A DNA stretch of 64,000 nucleotides. Origin: Paraburkholderia sp. DHOC27 (GTDB lineage: Bacteria; Pseudomonadota; Gammaproteobacteria; Burkholderiales; Burkholderiaceae). The translations under genes were made by a program, and so were the position numbers. Where the stretch lies: assembly GCF_003429005.1 (NCBI RefSeq), contig NZ_QVQV01000001.1, forward strand, positions 861,864 through 925,863, read 5' to 3'. Under the pieces are notes generated by a model that was not told the DNA's origin, made no database searches, and saw nothing but the letters and a program-made list of their open reading frames with translations. The stretch's first letter is position 1. Every line of letters starts with the position of its first letter. Shown in pieces: positions 7,817 to 17,601 of the stretch.

Positions 7817-10429
7817 CTAGCCACCCATGCCGACAAACCATCGGTAGTACGGATTGTCTCCGTCTGCCTGCATGACGCGCGCGATATCGTCTTGCCATGC
7901 ACCACGGTCTCCCTGGTAGGCATCCAGCGCAGCCTTGTAGAAGGTCTGGAGGGTGCCCTGTTCGGTTTGCATGGCGGCGCGAAATGCGTCGTCCGCGCCG
8001 ACGACCGGCGGCTCGATGTGCAGCGCGAGCAGGCGCGCCAGCACGCGAGGAAACTCACGCTCATCCACCCATTTGGCGTATTCGATACGCGGCTTGTCGT
8101 CCGTTACCTCGGGCGCGTCGGCCGCGTAATACTCCAGACCGGCGCGGTCGGTGACCCACGTCGACATCAAGGCCGCCGGCGAGGCGATACCCACTTCACC
8201 CAATGCCTTTGCCACTTCAGGCTGCGCGAAGCGGGCGCGAATTCCTGGCAGGTCGAGCGTGATGGGTTGCATCGAACCCACCAGCATCATCTCGTGCAAC
8301 TCGGTGGTCCACAGCGTTGCATACGGGAAGGTCTGCACGAAGCTCTTGATCAACGAACGCGTGTCCGCTTCGTTTTGCGTGGCGAGCGGCAACCATTGCG
8401 CGACCAGGCCGCCGTCGTTCAGCCGGGAAGCCGCCAGGCGGTAGAAATCGGATGAGTACAGATTGACGATGCCGGCGGCCGAAGGCGGTGGCGGCTCCAG
8501 CGTAATCAGGTCGTAGCGTTGCGTGCTGCTCAACAGTTCATGCCGCCCATCGTGCAAACGGATCTGCACCCGTGGATCGTTAGTGACGCCGTAGTTGCCC
8601 TTGAACTGGGCCGAGGCACGCACGACGGCGGGCAGCAGTTCGGCCACCACCCGTTGTTCGAGTCCGGGCCACGTCAGCAGCGCGCCGCTCGTAATACCGG
8701 TGCCGAGACCAATCACGAGCACCGAGCGTGGCGTGTCACGGTGGATGAGCAAGGGCAACAGCGCTTGCATGCGCATGTAGCGCAGCGACGTCATGGCATC
8801 GCCGGAGTTGGAGACACCTTGAATATATAAACGGTTGAAGTGATTGTCGCCAGACGTCTGTTCGATGACGGCAACCGTGCCGCCGGCACTCTCCTCGTAG
8901 AAACGCAGCGCGCCGCCGTGAGCGGTGGCGAGCATCGCGGCGAGCCGGTCGGCGGGAGTGAGGATAGACGCAATCACCGCTAGGGCCGCGAGCAGCGGCA
9001 CGCCCCAGCGCGCGCCTCGCTGCATGGCGTGGCCACCGAACACAGCGAGCAGACCGAGGACGCTCGCGAGGATGGCCAGCGCCGCGAGCGCATGGATGAG
9101 CCCGAGCGCGGGGAGCAGTACGAATCCCGCCAGCAGGCTGCCGGCAATGCCGCCAGCGGTATTCAGCGCAACCACGGCGCCGACGTCGCGACCGGTACGG
9201 CGTGCGTGGACCGTGAGCCGCAACGCAAACGGAAACGCGGCACCCAGCAGCACCGTTGGGACGAACACGATGGCGAGGCTCGCCACGGCAAAACGTGCGC
9301 ACATGGTGGCGAGCAGATTGCCGGTCGCATTCATCACGGCTTGTGCAGCGTCCGCTTGCCAGCGCGGCAACCATTGACCCAATACAGCGAGTTCGACGAG
9401 CGCGACCACACCGGCTGCGGCGATTAGCAAGCCGAATGAGCCCCACGCATCACGGGCGCGGTCGACACGCCGCGCCACCAGCGCGCTGCCGAGCGCCAGT
9501 CCGAGCAGATAGGTGGCGAGCACGACCGCAAAGGCGAAGCTGCGCGTGCCGATGAACTGCACGATGGTTTGCGACCAGATCACCTCGTAGCCGAGGCCGA
9601 TTCCACCGGCGAGTGCGTAGATCACGAGCGCGAGATGGGCTTGGTGCGCGGTGGGGGACGTGTCGTCAGCGCTGCGAGCGTCAACAGAGGCAAACGCACG
9701 CTCCGCGACGCGAGCACGGCCGCCGGGTGCCAGCAAAAGCGCCGCGAGCATGGCAACGCAGTTGAGCACGGCGGCCGCGCACGCAGCGCCCTGCACGCCA
9801 AGCCACGGAATAAGCACGAACGGGGCGACGAGCGTGCCCGCGATCGCACCCGCGGTATTGGCCGCATACAGCCGCGCGCCTGCGTGTCCGATGAGATTTT
9901 CTCGCGGCGCAAGCGCCCGCATCAGCACGGGGAGCGTGCCACCCATCAGGATGGCAGGCACACCGACGAGCGCAAACGGCAGTGCCCATGCCAGCGGCCC
10001 CGTCAGCTTTTGCAACGTGACGAACAACAGCGCCGCGTGCGCGAGGCCGAACGTGCACGCCAGCGCCAGCAGCAACGCGCCGCCTTCCAGCGCGGCGTAA
10101 AGCAGCAGAGGTCGCGCGCTGCGGTCCGCGAGCTTCCCGAATAGCCATCCGCCTAGCGCCATGCCTGCAAAAAAGCCGCTGATGCCGATCGTCACCGCCT
10201 GCACTTCGACGCCGACCACCAGCGAGAGTTGCTTGATCCACAGCAATTGATAGATCAGCGACGCAGCGCCCGACACGAGCAGCAGCAACATCGGCCATGC
10301 AACGGGGAGGGCGTACGGCGTAGCCTGCTCGGTCGCAGTCGCAACCGGTGCGTCGCGGCGTTGTGCACGCTCACGCTCGCGTCGTTCGCGGCGGGTGGTT
10401 TTCGCTTGGGTGGCCAGGCTATCTGTCAT
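7817..10429 (-). CDS. Fused MFS-like transporter / spermidine-synthase-like protein
   Basis: An 870-residue membrane protein. Residues from about 45 to 520 form many hydrophobic helices arranged like an MFS transporter, with GISGFFAGMALGGWLFGKLADR near the start. Residues ~550-800 form a SAM-binding Rossmann domain of the spermidine synthase type: SVLVIGLGTGITSGALL for the nucleotide loop, DPRVQIRLHDGRHEL, then YDLITLEPPPP. In real aminopropyltransferases the last strand carries a catalytic Asp (YDVIIxDxxDP type). Here the corresponding residues are Glu-Pro, so polyamine synthesis is doubtful. The N-terminus is unusually basic (KTTRRERRERERAQRR). It follows the sulfatase gene on the same strand after 131 bases containing a probable terminator. 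Confidence 0.8.
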   Translation of the reverse strand: MTDSLATQAKTTRRERRERERAQRRDAPVATATEQATPYALPVAWPMLLLLVSGAASLIYQLLWIKQLSLVVGVEVQAVTIGISGFFAGMALGGWLFGKLADRSARPLLLYAALEGGALLLALACTFGLAHAALLFVTLQKLTGPLAWALPFALVGVPAILMGGTLPVLMRALAPRENLIGHAGARLYAANTAGAIAGTLVAPFVLIPWLGVQGAACAAAVLNCVAMLAALLLAPGGRARVAERAFASVDARSADDTSPTAHQAHLALVIYALAGGIGLGYEVIWSQTIVQFIGTRSFAFAVVLATYLLGLALGSALVARRVDRARDAWGSFGLLIAAAGVVALVELAVLGQWLPRWQADAAQAVMNATGNLLATMCARFAVASLAIVFVPTVLLGAAFPFALRLTVHARRTGRDVGAVVALNTAGGIAGSLLAGFVLLPALGLIHALAALAILASVLGLLAVFGGHAMQRGARWGVPLLAALAVIASILTPADRLAAMLATAHGGALRFYEESAGGTVAVIEQTSGDNHFNRLYIQGVSNSGDAMTSLRYMRMQALLPLLIHRDTPRSVLVIGLGTGITSGALLTWPGLEQRVVAELLPAVVRASAQFKGNYGVTNDPRVQIRLHDGRHELLSSTQRYDLITLEPPPPSAAGIVNLYSSDFYRLAASRLNDGGLVAQWLPLATQNEADTRSLIKSFVQTFPYATLWTTELHEMMLVGSMQPITLDLPGIRARFAQPEVAKALGEVGIASPAALMSTWVTDRAGLEYYAADAPEVTDDKPRIEYAKWVDEREFPRVLARLLALHIEPPVVGADDAFRAAMQTEQGTLQTFYKAALDAYQGDRGAWQDDIARVMQADGDNPYYRWFVGMGG

Positions 10430-10505
10430 AGGCGGATCGTGGGAGGTGGCATAACCAGGTCACGGCGAGTCATACAAGGGATCATGCGCGGCATCCAGAT
10501 TTAAG

Positions 10506-10536
10506 CGCACCCGCAGACAGATCGCTCGCGGGTGCG
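10506..10536 (-). terminator. Terminator-like hairpin after the sulfatase gene
   Basis: CGCACCCGC (10506-10514) pairs perfectly with GCGGGTGCG (10528-10536). Read on the minus strand it lies 25 bases beyond the sulfatase stop codon and is followed by an AT-rich stretch (TTAAATC). It probably ends the formylglycine enzyme-HAD-sulfatase transcript. Confidence 0.5.
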
Positions 10537-10560
10537 GTGAGAGAGGCGCTAACGGGATGC

Positions 10561-12255
10561 TCATTCGAGGCCGCGCTTCCTGAACGACTCGTCGATCTTC
10601 TTGTCGACCTGCCGTCTCACGCCATCCACACTGAAACTCGCGGGCCGCTGGCTCGGCGGATAGGCGACGAAGGTCTGTAGAAAGACCGTCGCCTTCATCG
10701 TTGCGATACCGGTCAGATAGGCGTTTTTCACGAGCCAGTCGCTGTACTGATCCGAGGTGATATCCGCTCGCTCATAGGGGTCCATGCGCAGATTGAAAAT
10801 CTTGGGCAGCCGCAGACATACCAGCGGATCCTCCCAGATGTTCAGATTCCCGGGCGCTCGCTGCTCGCAGAACACCGCTTTCCACGCCATGCCGTCCTGA
10901 TCCCAGCGCATCGCGACGAGGTCTCCGTCGTCGTCGAAATAGTAGAACTCGGTGCGTGGATCTTTGGTCGTTTTACCGGTCAGGAAGGGCAACTGGTCGT
11001 AGCCGTCGAGGTGCACCTTGAACGCGGTGCCACCGGCTTTCGGCGTCCAGCCCTTCAGCAGACGGTCCTTGACGCCGGTGTCACCCGCCGCGTCGAGCAG
11101 GGTCGGGAACCAGTCGAGCCCGGAAATCATCTGGTTGGAAACCGAGCCGGGCTTGATATGGCCTGGCCAGCGCACCATCGCCGGCACGCGGAACGCGCCT
11201 TCCCAGTTCGAGTCCTTCTCACTGCGGAACGGCGTCATGGCGGCGTCGGGCCAGCTGAACATATTGGGTCCGTTGTCCGTGGTGTAGACCACGATCGTGT
11301 TGTCTGTGATCTTCAGGTCGTCGAGCAGCTTGAGCAACTTGCCGACATCCTGATCGTGCTCCCACATGCCATCGGCGTATTCGTTGCCGGGCATACCGCT
11401 CTTGCCGCGATATTCCGGCCGCACATGGGTGAAGATGTGCATCCGCGTGAAGTTCATCCACACGAAGAACGGCGTCCCCGCCTTGGCCTGTTTCGTGATG
11501 AAGTCCGCCGCGTGCTGGCCGGTCTCATCGTCGATGGTCTCCATGCGTTTGGTGGTGAGCGGGCCGGTGTCTTCGACCTTGCCGTCCGCCGTGCTGTGGA
11601 TCACCCCGCGTGGCGAGAAGTTCTTCACGAACGGATCGCTCTTGTCCTTCGGCCAGTACGGACGCTCGGGTTCTTCCTCGGCGTTCAGGTGATACAGGTT
11701 GCCGTAGAACTCGTCGAAGCCGTGGTTGGTCGGCAGATATTCGTTCTTGTCGCCGAGGTGGTTTTTGCCGAACTGTCCGGTGGCGTAACCGAGTGCCTTG
11801 AGTGCCTGCGCAATGGTGATGTCACCCTTTTGCAGCCCCACGGGTGCGCCCGGCGCGCCGACCTTGGAGAGTCCCGTACGCAGCGGCGTCTGCCCCGTGA
11901 TGAACGACGAGCGGCCCGCCGTGCAACTGTTCTCGGCGTAGTAATCCGTGAACATCATGCCTTCGCTGGCGATGCGGTCGATGTTAGGCGTGGTGTAGCC
12001 CATCAGGCCATGCGTATAGGCGCTGAGGTTCGACTGCCCGATGTCGTCGCCGAAGATCACGAGGATGTTGGGTTTGTTGCTGTTCTTGCCGGCCGGTTGT
12101 GAACCAGGCTGAGGAGCCGGCGCCGCCGCGCTTTTGGCCGGCGCGGTCTGCGCGGGCACCTCGCCCGCGGGCATCAGGATCAACGCACATACCGCAGTGA
12201 GGGCGAGCAGCGCAACCCCGGCTGCGTAGCACCTCTTTCGAAGGAACGGTCTCAT
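10561..12255 (-). CDS. Type I sulfatase (arylsulfatase), exported
   Basis: A 564-residue hydrolase of the formylglycine-dependent sulfatase family, which cleaves sulfate esters. A signal peptide covers about residues 1-36 (hydrophobic core VALLALTAVCALIL, cleavage after VPAQ). A linker rich in Ala, Pro and Gln precedes the catalytic domain. Metal ligands start with NILVIFGDDIG. The sulfatase signature is CTAGR at Cys111, a C-x-A-x-R form of the motif in which Cys is converted to formylglycine. Later the conserved KNHLGD, and a TTDNGPN metal-ligand segment, are present. Two genes upstream in the same direction lies a formylglycine-generating enzyme, which fits the Cys-type motif. The natural substrate is unknown. 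Confidence 0.9.
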   Translation of the reverse strand: MRPFLRKRCYAAGVALLALTAVCALILMPAGEVPAQTAPAKSAAAPAPQPGSQPAGKNSNKPNILVIFGDDIGQSNLSAYTHGLMGYTTPNIDRIASEGMMFTDYYAENSCTAGRSSFITGQTPLRTGLSKVGAPGAPVGLQKGDITIAQALKALGYATGQFGKNHLGDKNEYLPTNHGFDEFYGNLYHLNAEEEPERPYWPKDKSDPFVKNFSPRGVIHSTADGKVEDTGPLTTKRMETIDDETGQHAADFITKQAKAGTPFFVWMNFTRMHIFTHVRPEYRGKSGMPGNEYADGMWEHDQDVGKLLKLLDDLKITDNTIVVYTTDNGPNMFSWPDAAMTPFRSEKDSNWEGAFRVPAMVRWPGHIKPGSVSNQMISGLDWFPTLLDAAGDTGVKDRLLKGWTPKAGGTAFKVHLDGYDQLPFLTGKTTKDPRTEFYYFDDDGDLVAMRWDQDGMAWKAVFCEQRAPGNLNIWEDPLVCLRLPKIFNLRMDPYERADITSDQYSDWLVKNAYLTGIATMKATVFLQTFVAYPPSQRPASFSVDGVRRQVDKKIDESFRKRGLE

Positions 12256-12321
12256 CGTATGGCTCCAATGGAGTTGACTCCAGTCTGCCCGTGCCCCTCT
12301 GCAGGCCTTGCGGGTTTGCCG

Positions 12322-13407
<1,086 letters not shown>

Positions 13408-13485
13408 CCGACTCCCTTATGCGTGGCACGCTGCGGTCTGCGCCGCAACGGATGAAGCGTCAGGATCAGAAACAGGACTGCGTAT

Positions 13486-14742
13486 TTATCCTCCAGGCGT
13501 CGCGGCGCGATTGGCCTGCTGTTGGGCGGCGGGGCTGCTCTTCCACGCGTCTTCGTCCATGACGATGCGAAAGCCCAGATGCGACATGCTGTTGTACGGA
13601 TCGGTGCCGCGCCGCGCGCTTGGCCGGTAGCTCAGGCAGTACGCCTCGTTGCAGAGAAACGAGCCGCCGCGCGTGACGCGCTTGGGCGCGTCCACCGGCA
13701 CGCCGGGATCGGCCGGGTCCCACGCGGCGCTCGGGCCCGTGGGGTTGTCGATGACGCTGGTGTCGTTGGCCGCTTCACGGCGGAACTGGTCCGCGCGATA
13801 CCAGTCGGCCACCCACTGCCACGCGTTGCCGGTCATGTCCGAGAGGCCATAGCCATTGGCGGGGAAACTCCCCACGCGGCTCGTGCCGAGCGCGCCACCC
13901 GCCTTGGCGCTGACCACCGGGAACGGTTGCGCCTGCTGACCTTGCCACACGTTGGCCATCTGCTTGCCGTCGGGCGTGAACTGGTCGCCCCACGTGTACG
14001 TGGCCTGATCCAGACCGCCGCGCGCTGCGAACTCCCATTCGGCCTCGGTGGGCAGCCGGCCACCGGCCCACTTCGCATACGCCTGCGCATCCTCATAGGA
14101 CACCTGAACAACCGGATGATCGTCCTTGCCGTTGATATTGCTGTCCGGTCCCACTGGATGACGCCAGTCGGCGCCGGGCACATAGCGCCACCAACGCGAG
14201 TAGTCATCCAGCGAAACAGGTTGATCCGTACCGACGAATACCATCGCACCGGGCACCAGTGCGCTATCGGGCGGGCGCGGCGTGCCGGGCGGCAACTGCA
14301 CCTTGAGCGTGTCCCAGTCCGGCTTTTTCTCGGCCGTGGTGACGTAACCCGTGGCGGCGACGAACTTGCGGAACTCCGCATTGGTAACGTGATGGCGATC
14401 CATCCAGAAGCCGTGTACGCGCACCTTGTGCGCCGGACGTTCATTGGGCTGGGCCATCTTGTAGTCGCTGCCCATCATGAACTCGCCGCCGGGCACCCAC
14501 GCCATGCCCAATGGGCCGTGCGTGCCGTCGCCATAGACCACGTGAATGCCGGAAGCGCGGGTGTGGGTGCTGACGGCCCATGTCACCGCGCCGCCAATCA
14601 ACGCTGGCAACACGACGAGCGCGGCGGCCCATAGCAGCATCGTGCGATAGCGTTTTGCAGCGGACAATGGCGAGCGCGACGCGTGCGGGGTCCGCGCGTT
14701 GATGGTTCGTGGTGTGACAGATGTCTCTTTCCGCATGCTCAT
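13486..14742 (-). CDS. Formylglycine-generating enzyme family, membrane anchored
   Basis: A 418-residue SUMF1/FGE-sulfatase domain protein. One transmembrane helix (about residues 33-57, MLLWAAALVVLPALIGGAVTW) follows a basic N-terminus, which by the positive-inside rule puts the catalytic domain in the periplasm. The catalytic domain begins MAWVPGGEFMMGS and contains GGRLPTEAEWEFAARGG. It ends with RGGSFLCNEAYCLSYR, which holds the paired cysteines (Cys364 and Cys369) used by aerobic formylglycine-generating enzymes to bind copper and oxidise the sulfatase cysteine. Many SUMF1-like proteins lack both, so this one looks like a true activating enzyme. The ATG at 14742 is preferred over upstream codons because CGAGG lies five bases upstream. 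It is first in a likely operon with a HAD protein and a sulfatase. Confidence 0.88.
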   Translation of the reverse strand: MSMRKETSVTPRTINARTPHASRSPLSAAKRYRTMLLWAAALVVLPALIGGAVTWAVSTHTRASGIHVVYGDGTHGPLGMAWVPGGEFMMGSDYKMAQPNERPAHKVRVHGFWMDRHHVTNAEFRKFVAATGYVTTAEKKPDWDTLKVQLPPGTPRPPDSALVPGAMVFVGTDQPVSLDDYSRWWRYVPGADWRHPVGPDSNINGKDDHPVVQVSYEDAQAYAKWAGGRLPTEAEWEFAARGGLDQATYTWGDQFTPDGKQMANVWQGQQAQPFPVVSAKAGGALGTSRVGSFPANGYGLSDMTGNAWQWVADWYRADQFRREAANDTSVIDNPTGPSAAWDPADPGVPVDAPKRVTRGGSFLCNEAYCLSYRPSARRGTDPYNSMSHLGFRIVMDEDAWKSSPAAQQQANRAATPGG

Positions 14743-15081
14743 GGCCTCGGGTCCAGAAACGCCTGCATTGGCCGCGCGGCGACAGTCACGAAAGCTTCGC
14801 ACTGCTGTCACCGCATTATCGGTTTTACAGCGACTAAAAAGCATCACCGTGCGATATGCCTGAACTGGCATGATGGCCGCGGGCGCGACATCTGATAACG
14901 TTGGAACGACTAAATAACTAACTAACGCGCCAATTGAGACTAGCAAGTTTACGGGGGGATTTCACGTTTTTTTTAAATGATTGCAAACGCTTTGACGAAG
15001 CGGAGAGCGTGCGTTACCGTGAAAACAGGGTTGCATAGTCCGGTTGCCAAAAAACTGAAACGATGAGCCGAATTGATCGCG
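14743..15081. other. Divergent intergenic region (sulfatase cassette / MoxR operon)
   Basis: These 339 bases lie between divergent operons and should hold promoters for both. The DNA from about 14880 to 15000 is notably AT-richer than its surroundings and includes an eight-T tract near 14970. I see no coding frame that I trust and no clear inverted repeat. Exact promoter elements cannot be assigned by eye. Confidence 0.4.
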
Positions 15082-16041
15082 ATGCGTGAAACTATCCTGC
15101 AGTTCGAAGCAAGCGTGAATCAGGCCATCGTCGGGCAGGACGCGGTGGTCCGGCAAATCCTGATTGCTCTGCTGGCAGACGGACACGTGCTACTCGAAAG
15201 CCTCCCCGGCCTCGCCAAGACACGCACCGTGAAGGCCATCGCCGCGCGTCTCGCGGCCACCATGAAGCGCATCCAGTTCACGCCGGACCTGCTGCCCTCG
15301 GACATCACCGGCGCGGAGACGCTGTTGCAGGCCGGCACGGAGCGCGCGCTGTTGTTTCAGCCCGGGCCGATCTTCGGCAACCTGATCCTCGCCGACGAAA
15401 TCAACCGCGCGCCCGCCAAGGTGCAAGCCGCGCTGCTCGAAGCAATGGAAGAGCGCCAGGTGTCGGTGGCGGGCAAGACGCATCTGATGCCCGAACTGTT
15501 TCTTGTCATGGCGACGCAAAATCCCATTGAGCAGGAGGGCACGTACCCGTTGCCCGAGGCACAGATGGACCGCTTCCTGCTCAAAGTGCTGATTACGTAT
15601 CCGGCGCCGCAGAGCGAGCGGGACATGCTGCGTCTTCTCAGGCGCGAAAGCACGGCAACGCCGGAGCCCGTCGGCACGCTGTCGCAGGACGTGATTTTCG
15701 CGGTACGTCGAGCCGTGCGCGAGATTGCCGTGGCACCGGCCATAGACGATTACATCGTCTCGCTCGTCAACGCCACACGGCATGCGGGCGAACTGGATGC
15801 CGAGCTTGGCCGGTGGATCGAGATTGGCGCCAGTCCGCGCGGCGCGATTGGCCTCGATCGCGCTGGACGGGTGCAGGCGTGGTTGCAGGGGCGTGACTTC
15901 GTGGTACCCGACGACGTGCGCGCGGTGATTCACCCGGTGCTCCGGCATCGCCTGATTCTTTCCTATGATGCGAATGCGGAGAACGTCACGGCGGACCAGG
16001 TGATCGACCGCCTGATCGAAAAGGTGGCGGTGCCGGCCTGA
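15082..16041 (+). CDS. moxR: MoxR-type AAA+ ATPase
   Basis: A 319-residue AAA+ ATPase of the MoxR family, chaperone-like ATPases that act with von Willebrand factor A (VWA) proteins. The Walker A region is SLPGLAKT, Walker B is LILADEINRAP, followed by KVQAALLEAMEERQVS and sensor-1 ATQNPIEQEGTYPLPEAQMDRF, all standard for the family. I use the ATG at 15082; a TTG nine bases upstream is the alternative. It opens a six-gene operon with DUF58, DUF4381, two VWA proteins and BatD, the arrangement called the Bat (aerotolerance) operon in other bacteria. The assembled complex probably works at the cytoplasmic membrane in envelope stress or protein folding; its exact job is unresolved. Confidence 0.93.
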   Translation: MRETILQFEASVNQAIVGQDAVVRQILIALLADGHVLLESLPGLAKTRTVKAIAARLAATMKRIQFTPDLLPSDITGAETLLQAGTERALLFQPGPIFGNLILADEINRAPAKVQAALLEAMEERQVSVAGKTHLMPELFLVMATQNPIEQEGTYPLPEAQMDRFLLKVLITYPAPQSERDMLRLLRRESTATPEPVGTLSQDVIFAVRRAVREIAVAPAIDDYIVSLVNATRHAGELDAELGRWIEIGASPRGAIGLDRAGRVQAWLQGRDFVVPDDVRAVIHPVLRHRLILSYDANAENVTADQVIDRLIEKVAVPA

Positions 16042-16057
16042 ATCGAGGAGGGTGAGC

Positions 16058-17056
16058 ATGGCGGCGGTGTCCGGAGCGGCGAACGACGTGGGCCACGCGA
16101 GCGGCACGAGCCATGCAATCGGCAGCGTGTATGTCGATGCTGCGCATCTCGCGAAGCTCGAGTTTCGCGCACGGGGCTTGAGCTTCGTCGCGCCGCCGCC
16201 GGTGTCGAGCATTCTCTCGGGCAATCACGCGTCGCGTTTGCGCGGGCGCGGCCTGAACTTCGAGGAGATTCGCGGCTATCTGCCGGGCGACGACATCCGT
16301 CACATCGACTGGAAGGTCTCGCTGCGCCTCGGCAAGGCGCAGGTGCGCACCTACACGGAAGAGCGGGACCGTCCGCTGCTGGTGGTGGTGGATCAGCGCA
16401 TGAGCATGTTCTTCGGTTCGAGCCGTGCCTTCAAATCCGTGATCGCGGCTGAGGCTGCCGCGCTGGCGGTGTGGATGGGTTTTGCCGCTGGAGACCGGGT
16501 GGGCGGCGTAATCTTCGACGATACCTCGGTGGTGCGTGTGAAGCCCTTGCGCAGCCGCAGTCGCATCAAGACGCTGTTCGGTGAGATCGCGCGCATGAAC
16601 AGCGCACTGCACGCGGAGAGCGCTTTGCGAACCGACTACGAGCAGTTGAACAAGGCGCTCGAAGGCGTGCTGCATCTGGCGGGACACGACTATCTGATCT
16701 GCGTGCTCAGTGACTTCGCCGGCGCGGGTGAGCGCACGCGCCAATTACTGCGGCAACTGTCCAGACACAACGACGTGATCGCAGGGATGATTTTCGATCC
16801 GCTCTGGCAACGCATGCCGGAGCATCGCGCGCTGGTGGTGAGCGAAGGGCAGTTGCAGGTCGAGCTGCGGATCGACAACGAACGCGTGCGCATGCCGCTT
16901 GCCAGCCGGCTCGAAGCGCGCACCGCTGAAGTCGCGGCGCTGCTGCGCGCGAGCGGCGTGCCGCTGATGGCGTTATCGACGGACGAACCGGTCGTCGAGC
17001 AGATCCGGCGCCTGTTTGGACAACGGGCGCGTCTGCCGCTGGGGAGCAGCCTGTGA
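16058..17056 (+). CDS. DUF58 domain protein
   Basis: A 332-residue protein of the DUF58 family that accompanies MoxR ATPases. The family motif is evident: FEEIRGYLPGDDIRHIDWKV followed by RTYTEERDRPLLVVVDQRMSM, which leads into a VWA-like fold with a DQRMS sequence at the metal site position (DxSxS in classical VWA domains is not fully kept). The start is the ATG at 16058, because AGGAGGG lies immediately upstream at good spacing; a GTG at 16052 would be too close to it. The stop overlaps the next gene by four bases, implying translational coupling. Confidence 0.9.
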   Translation: MAAVSGAANDVGHASGTSHAIGSVYVDAAHLAKLEFRARGLSFVAPPPVSSILSGNHASRLRGRGLNFEEIRGYLPGDDIRHIDWKVSLRLGKAQVRTYTEERDRPLLVVVDQRMSMFFGSSRAFKSVIAAEAAALAVWMGFAAGDRVGGVIFDDTSVVRVKPLRSRSRIKTLFGEIARMNSALHAESALRTDYEQLNKALEGVLHLAGHDYLICVLSDFAGAGERTRQLLRQLSRHNDVIAGMIFDPLWQRMPEHRALVVSEGQLQVELRIDNERVRMPLASRLEARTAEVAALLRASGVPLMALSTDEPVVEQIRRLFGQRARLPLGSSL

Positions 17057-17601
17057 ATGCGCCGCTCGATCTGGCATCCAAAGGGGCTAACGCAAGCCTC
17101 GCACCCGCCGATACGCCCGGCATCCTGCAGCCGTTGCAGGAATTGCCGCTGCCCGCGCGGGTTTCGTGGACACCGCAAACCGTCGGCTGGGTGGGTGTGG
17201 CAATCCTGCTGGTGATCGTGCTGATGGGCCTCGCGTGGGCGCTCTGGCGACGTCACGTGAAGCGGCGTTACCGGCGCGTCGCGCTTGCGCAGCTCGCGCG
17301 CCTCGAAGCGGACTTGCAGGATCCGGTGCAGCGCGTCGCGGCGTTGGCGGCGATTGCACCGCTCGTCAAGCGCGCCTCGCTGGCCGCCACGCCGCGCGAG
17401 CGGGTCGCGGCGCTGACCGGCGACGCGTGGCTCGCTTTTCTCAAACGCACCCACGCCAGCTTCGACGAATCAACCGGCGCGCTGCTCGCGCTCGTCAGTT
17501 ATGCGCCCAACGAGCGGATCGCGGCGGTGTCGCAAGGCGAAGCGGCTGCGCTGGTCGGCGCGGTGCGCGACTGGATCGAGCATCATCATGTGGAAGTTTG
17601 A
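17053..17601 (+). CDS. DUF4381 domain protein
   Basis: A 182-residue protein of the DUF4381 family, a small single-pass membrane partner typical of Bat operons. A transmembrane helix spans about residues 46-66 (GWVGVAILLVIVLMGLAWAL), followed by a cationic RRHVKRRYRR stretch and a cytoplasmic alpha-helical domain. The N-terminal part is Pro-rich and probably faces the periplasm. The start is a GTG whose codon overlaps the DUF58 stop (GTGA), and its own 3' end overlaps the next gene by 14 bases. Confidence 0.85.
   Translation: MNAPLDLASKGANASLAPADTPGILQPLQELPLPARVSWTPQTVGWVGVAILLVIVLMGLAWALWRRHVKRRYRRVALAQLARLEADLQDPVQRVAALAAIAPLVKRASLAATPRERVAALTGDAWLAFLKRTHASFDESTGALLALVSYAPNERIAAVSQGEAAALVGAVRDWIEHHHVEV

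Noticed and set aside
11011..12102. 363-codon plus-strand frame over the sulfatase gene
   Set aside because: Antisense shadow of a sulfatase whose catalytic motifs are all in the minus-strand frame; no ribosome site or family pattern.
15063..15089. Nine-codon frame overlapping the moxR start codon
   Set aside because: Possible leader peptide, but no ribosome site precedes it and nothing suggests attenuation.
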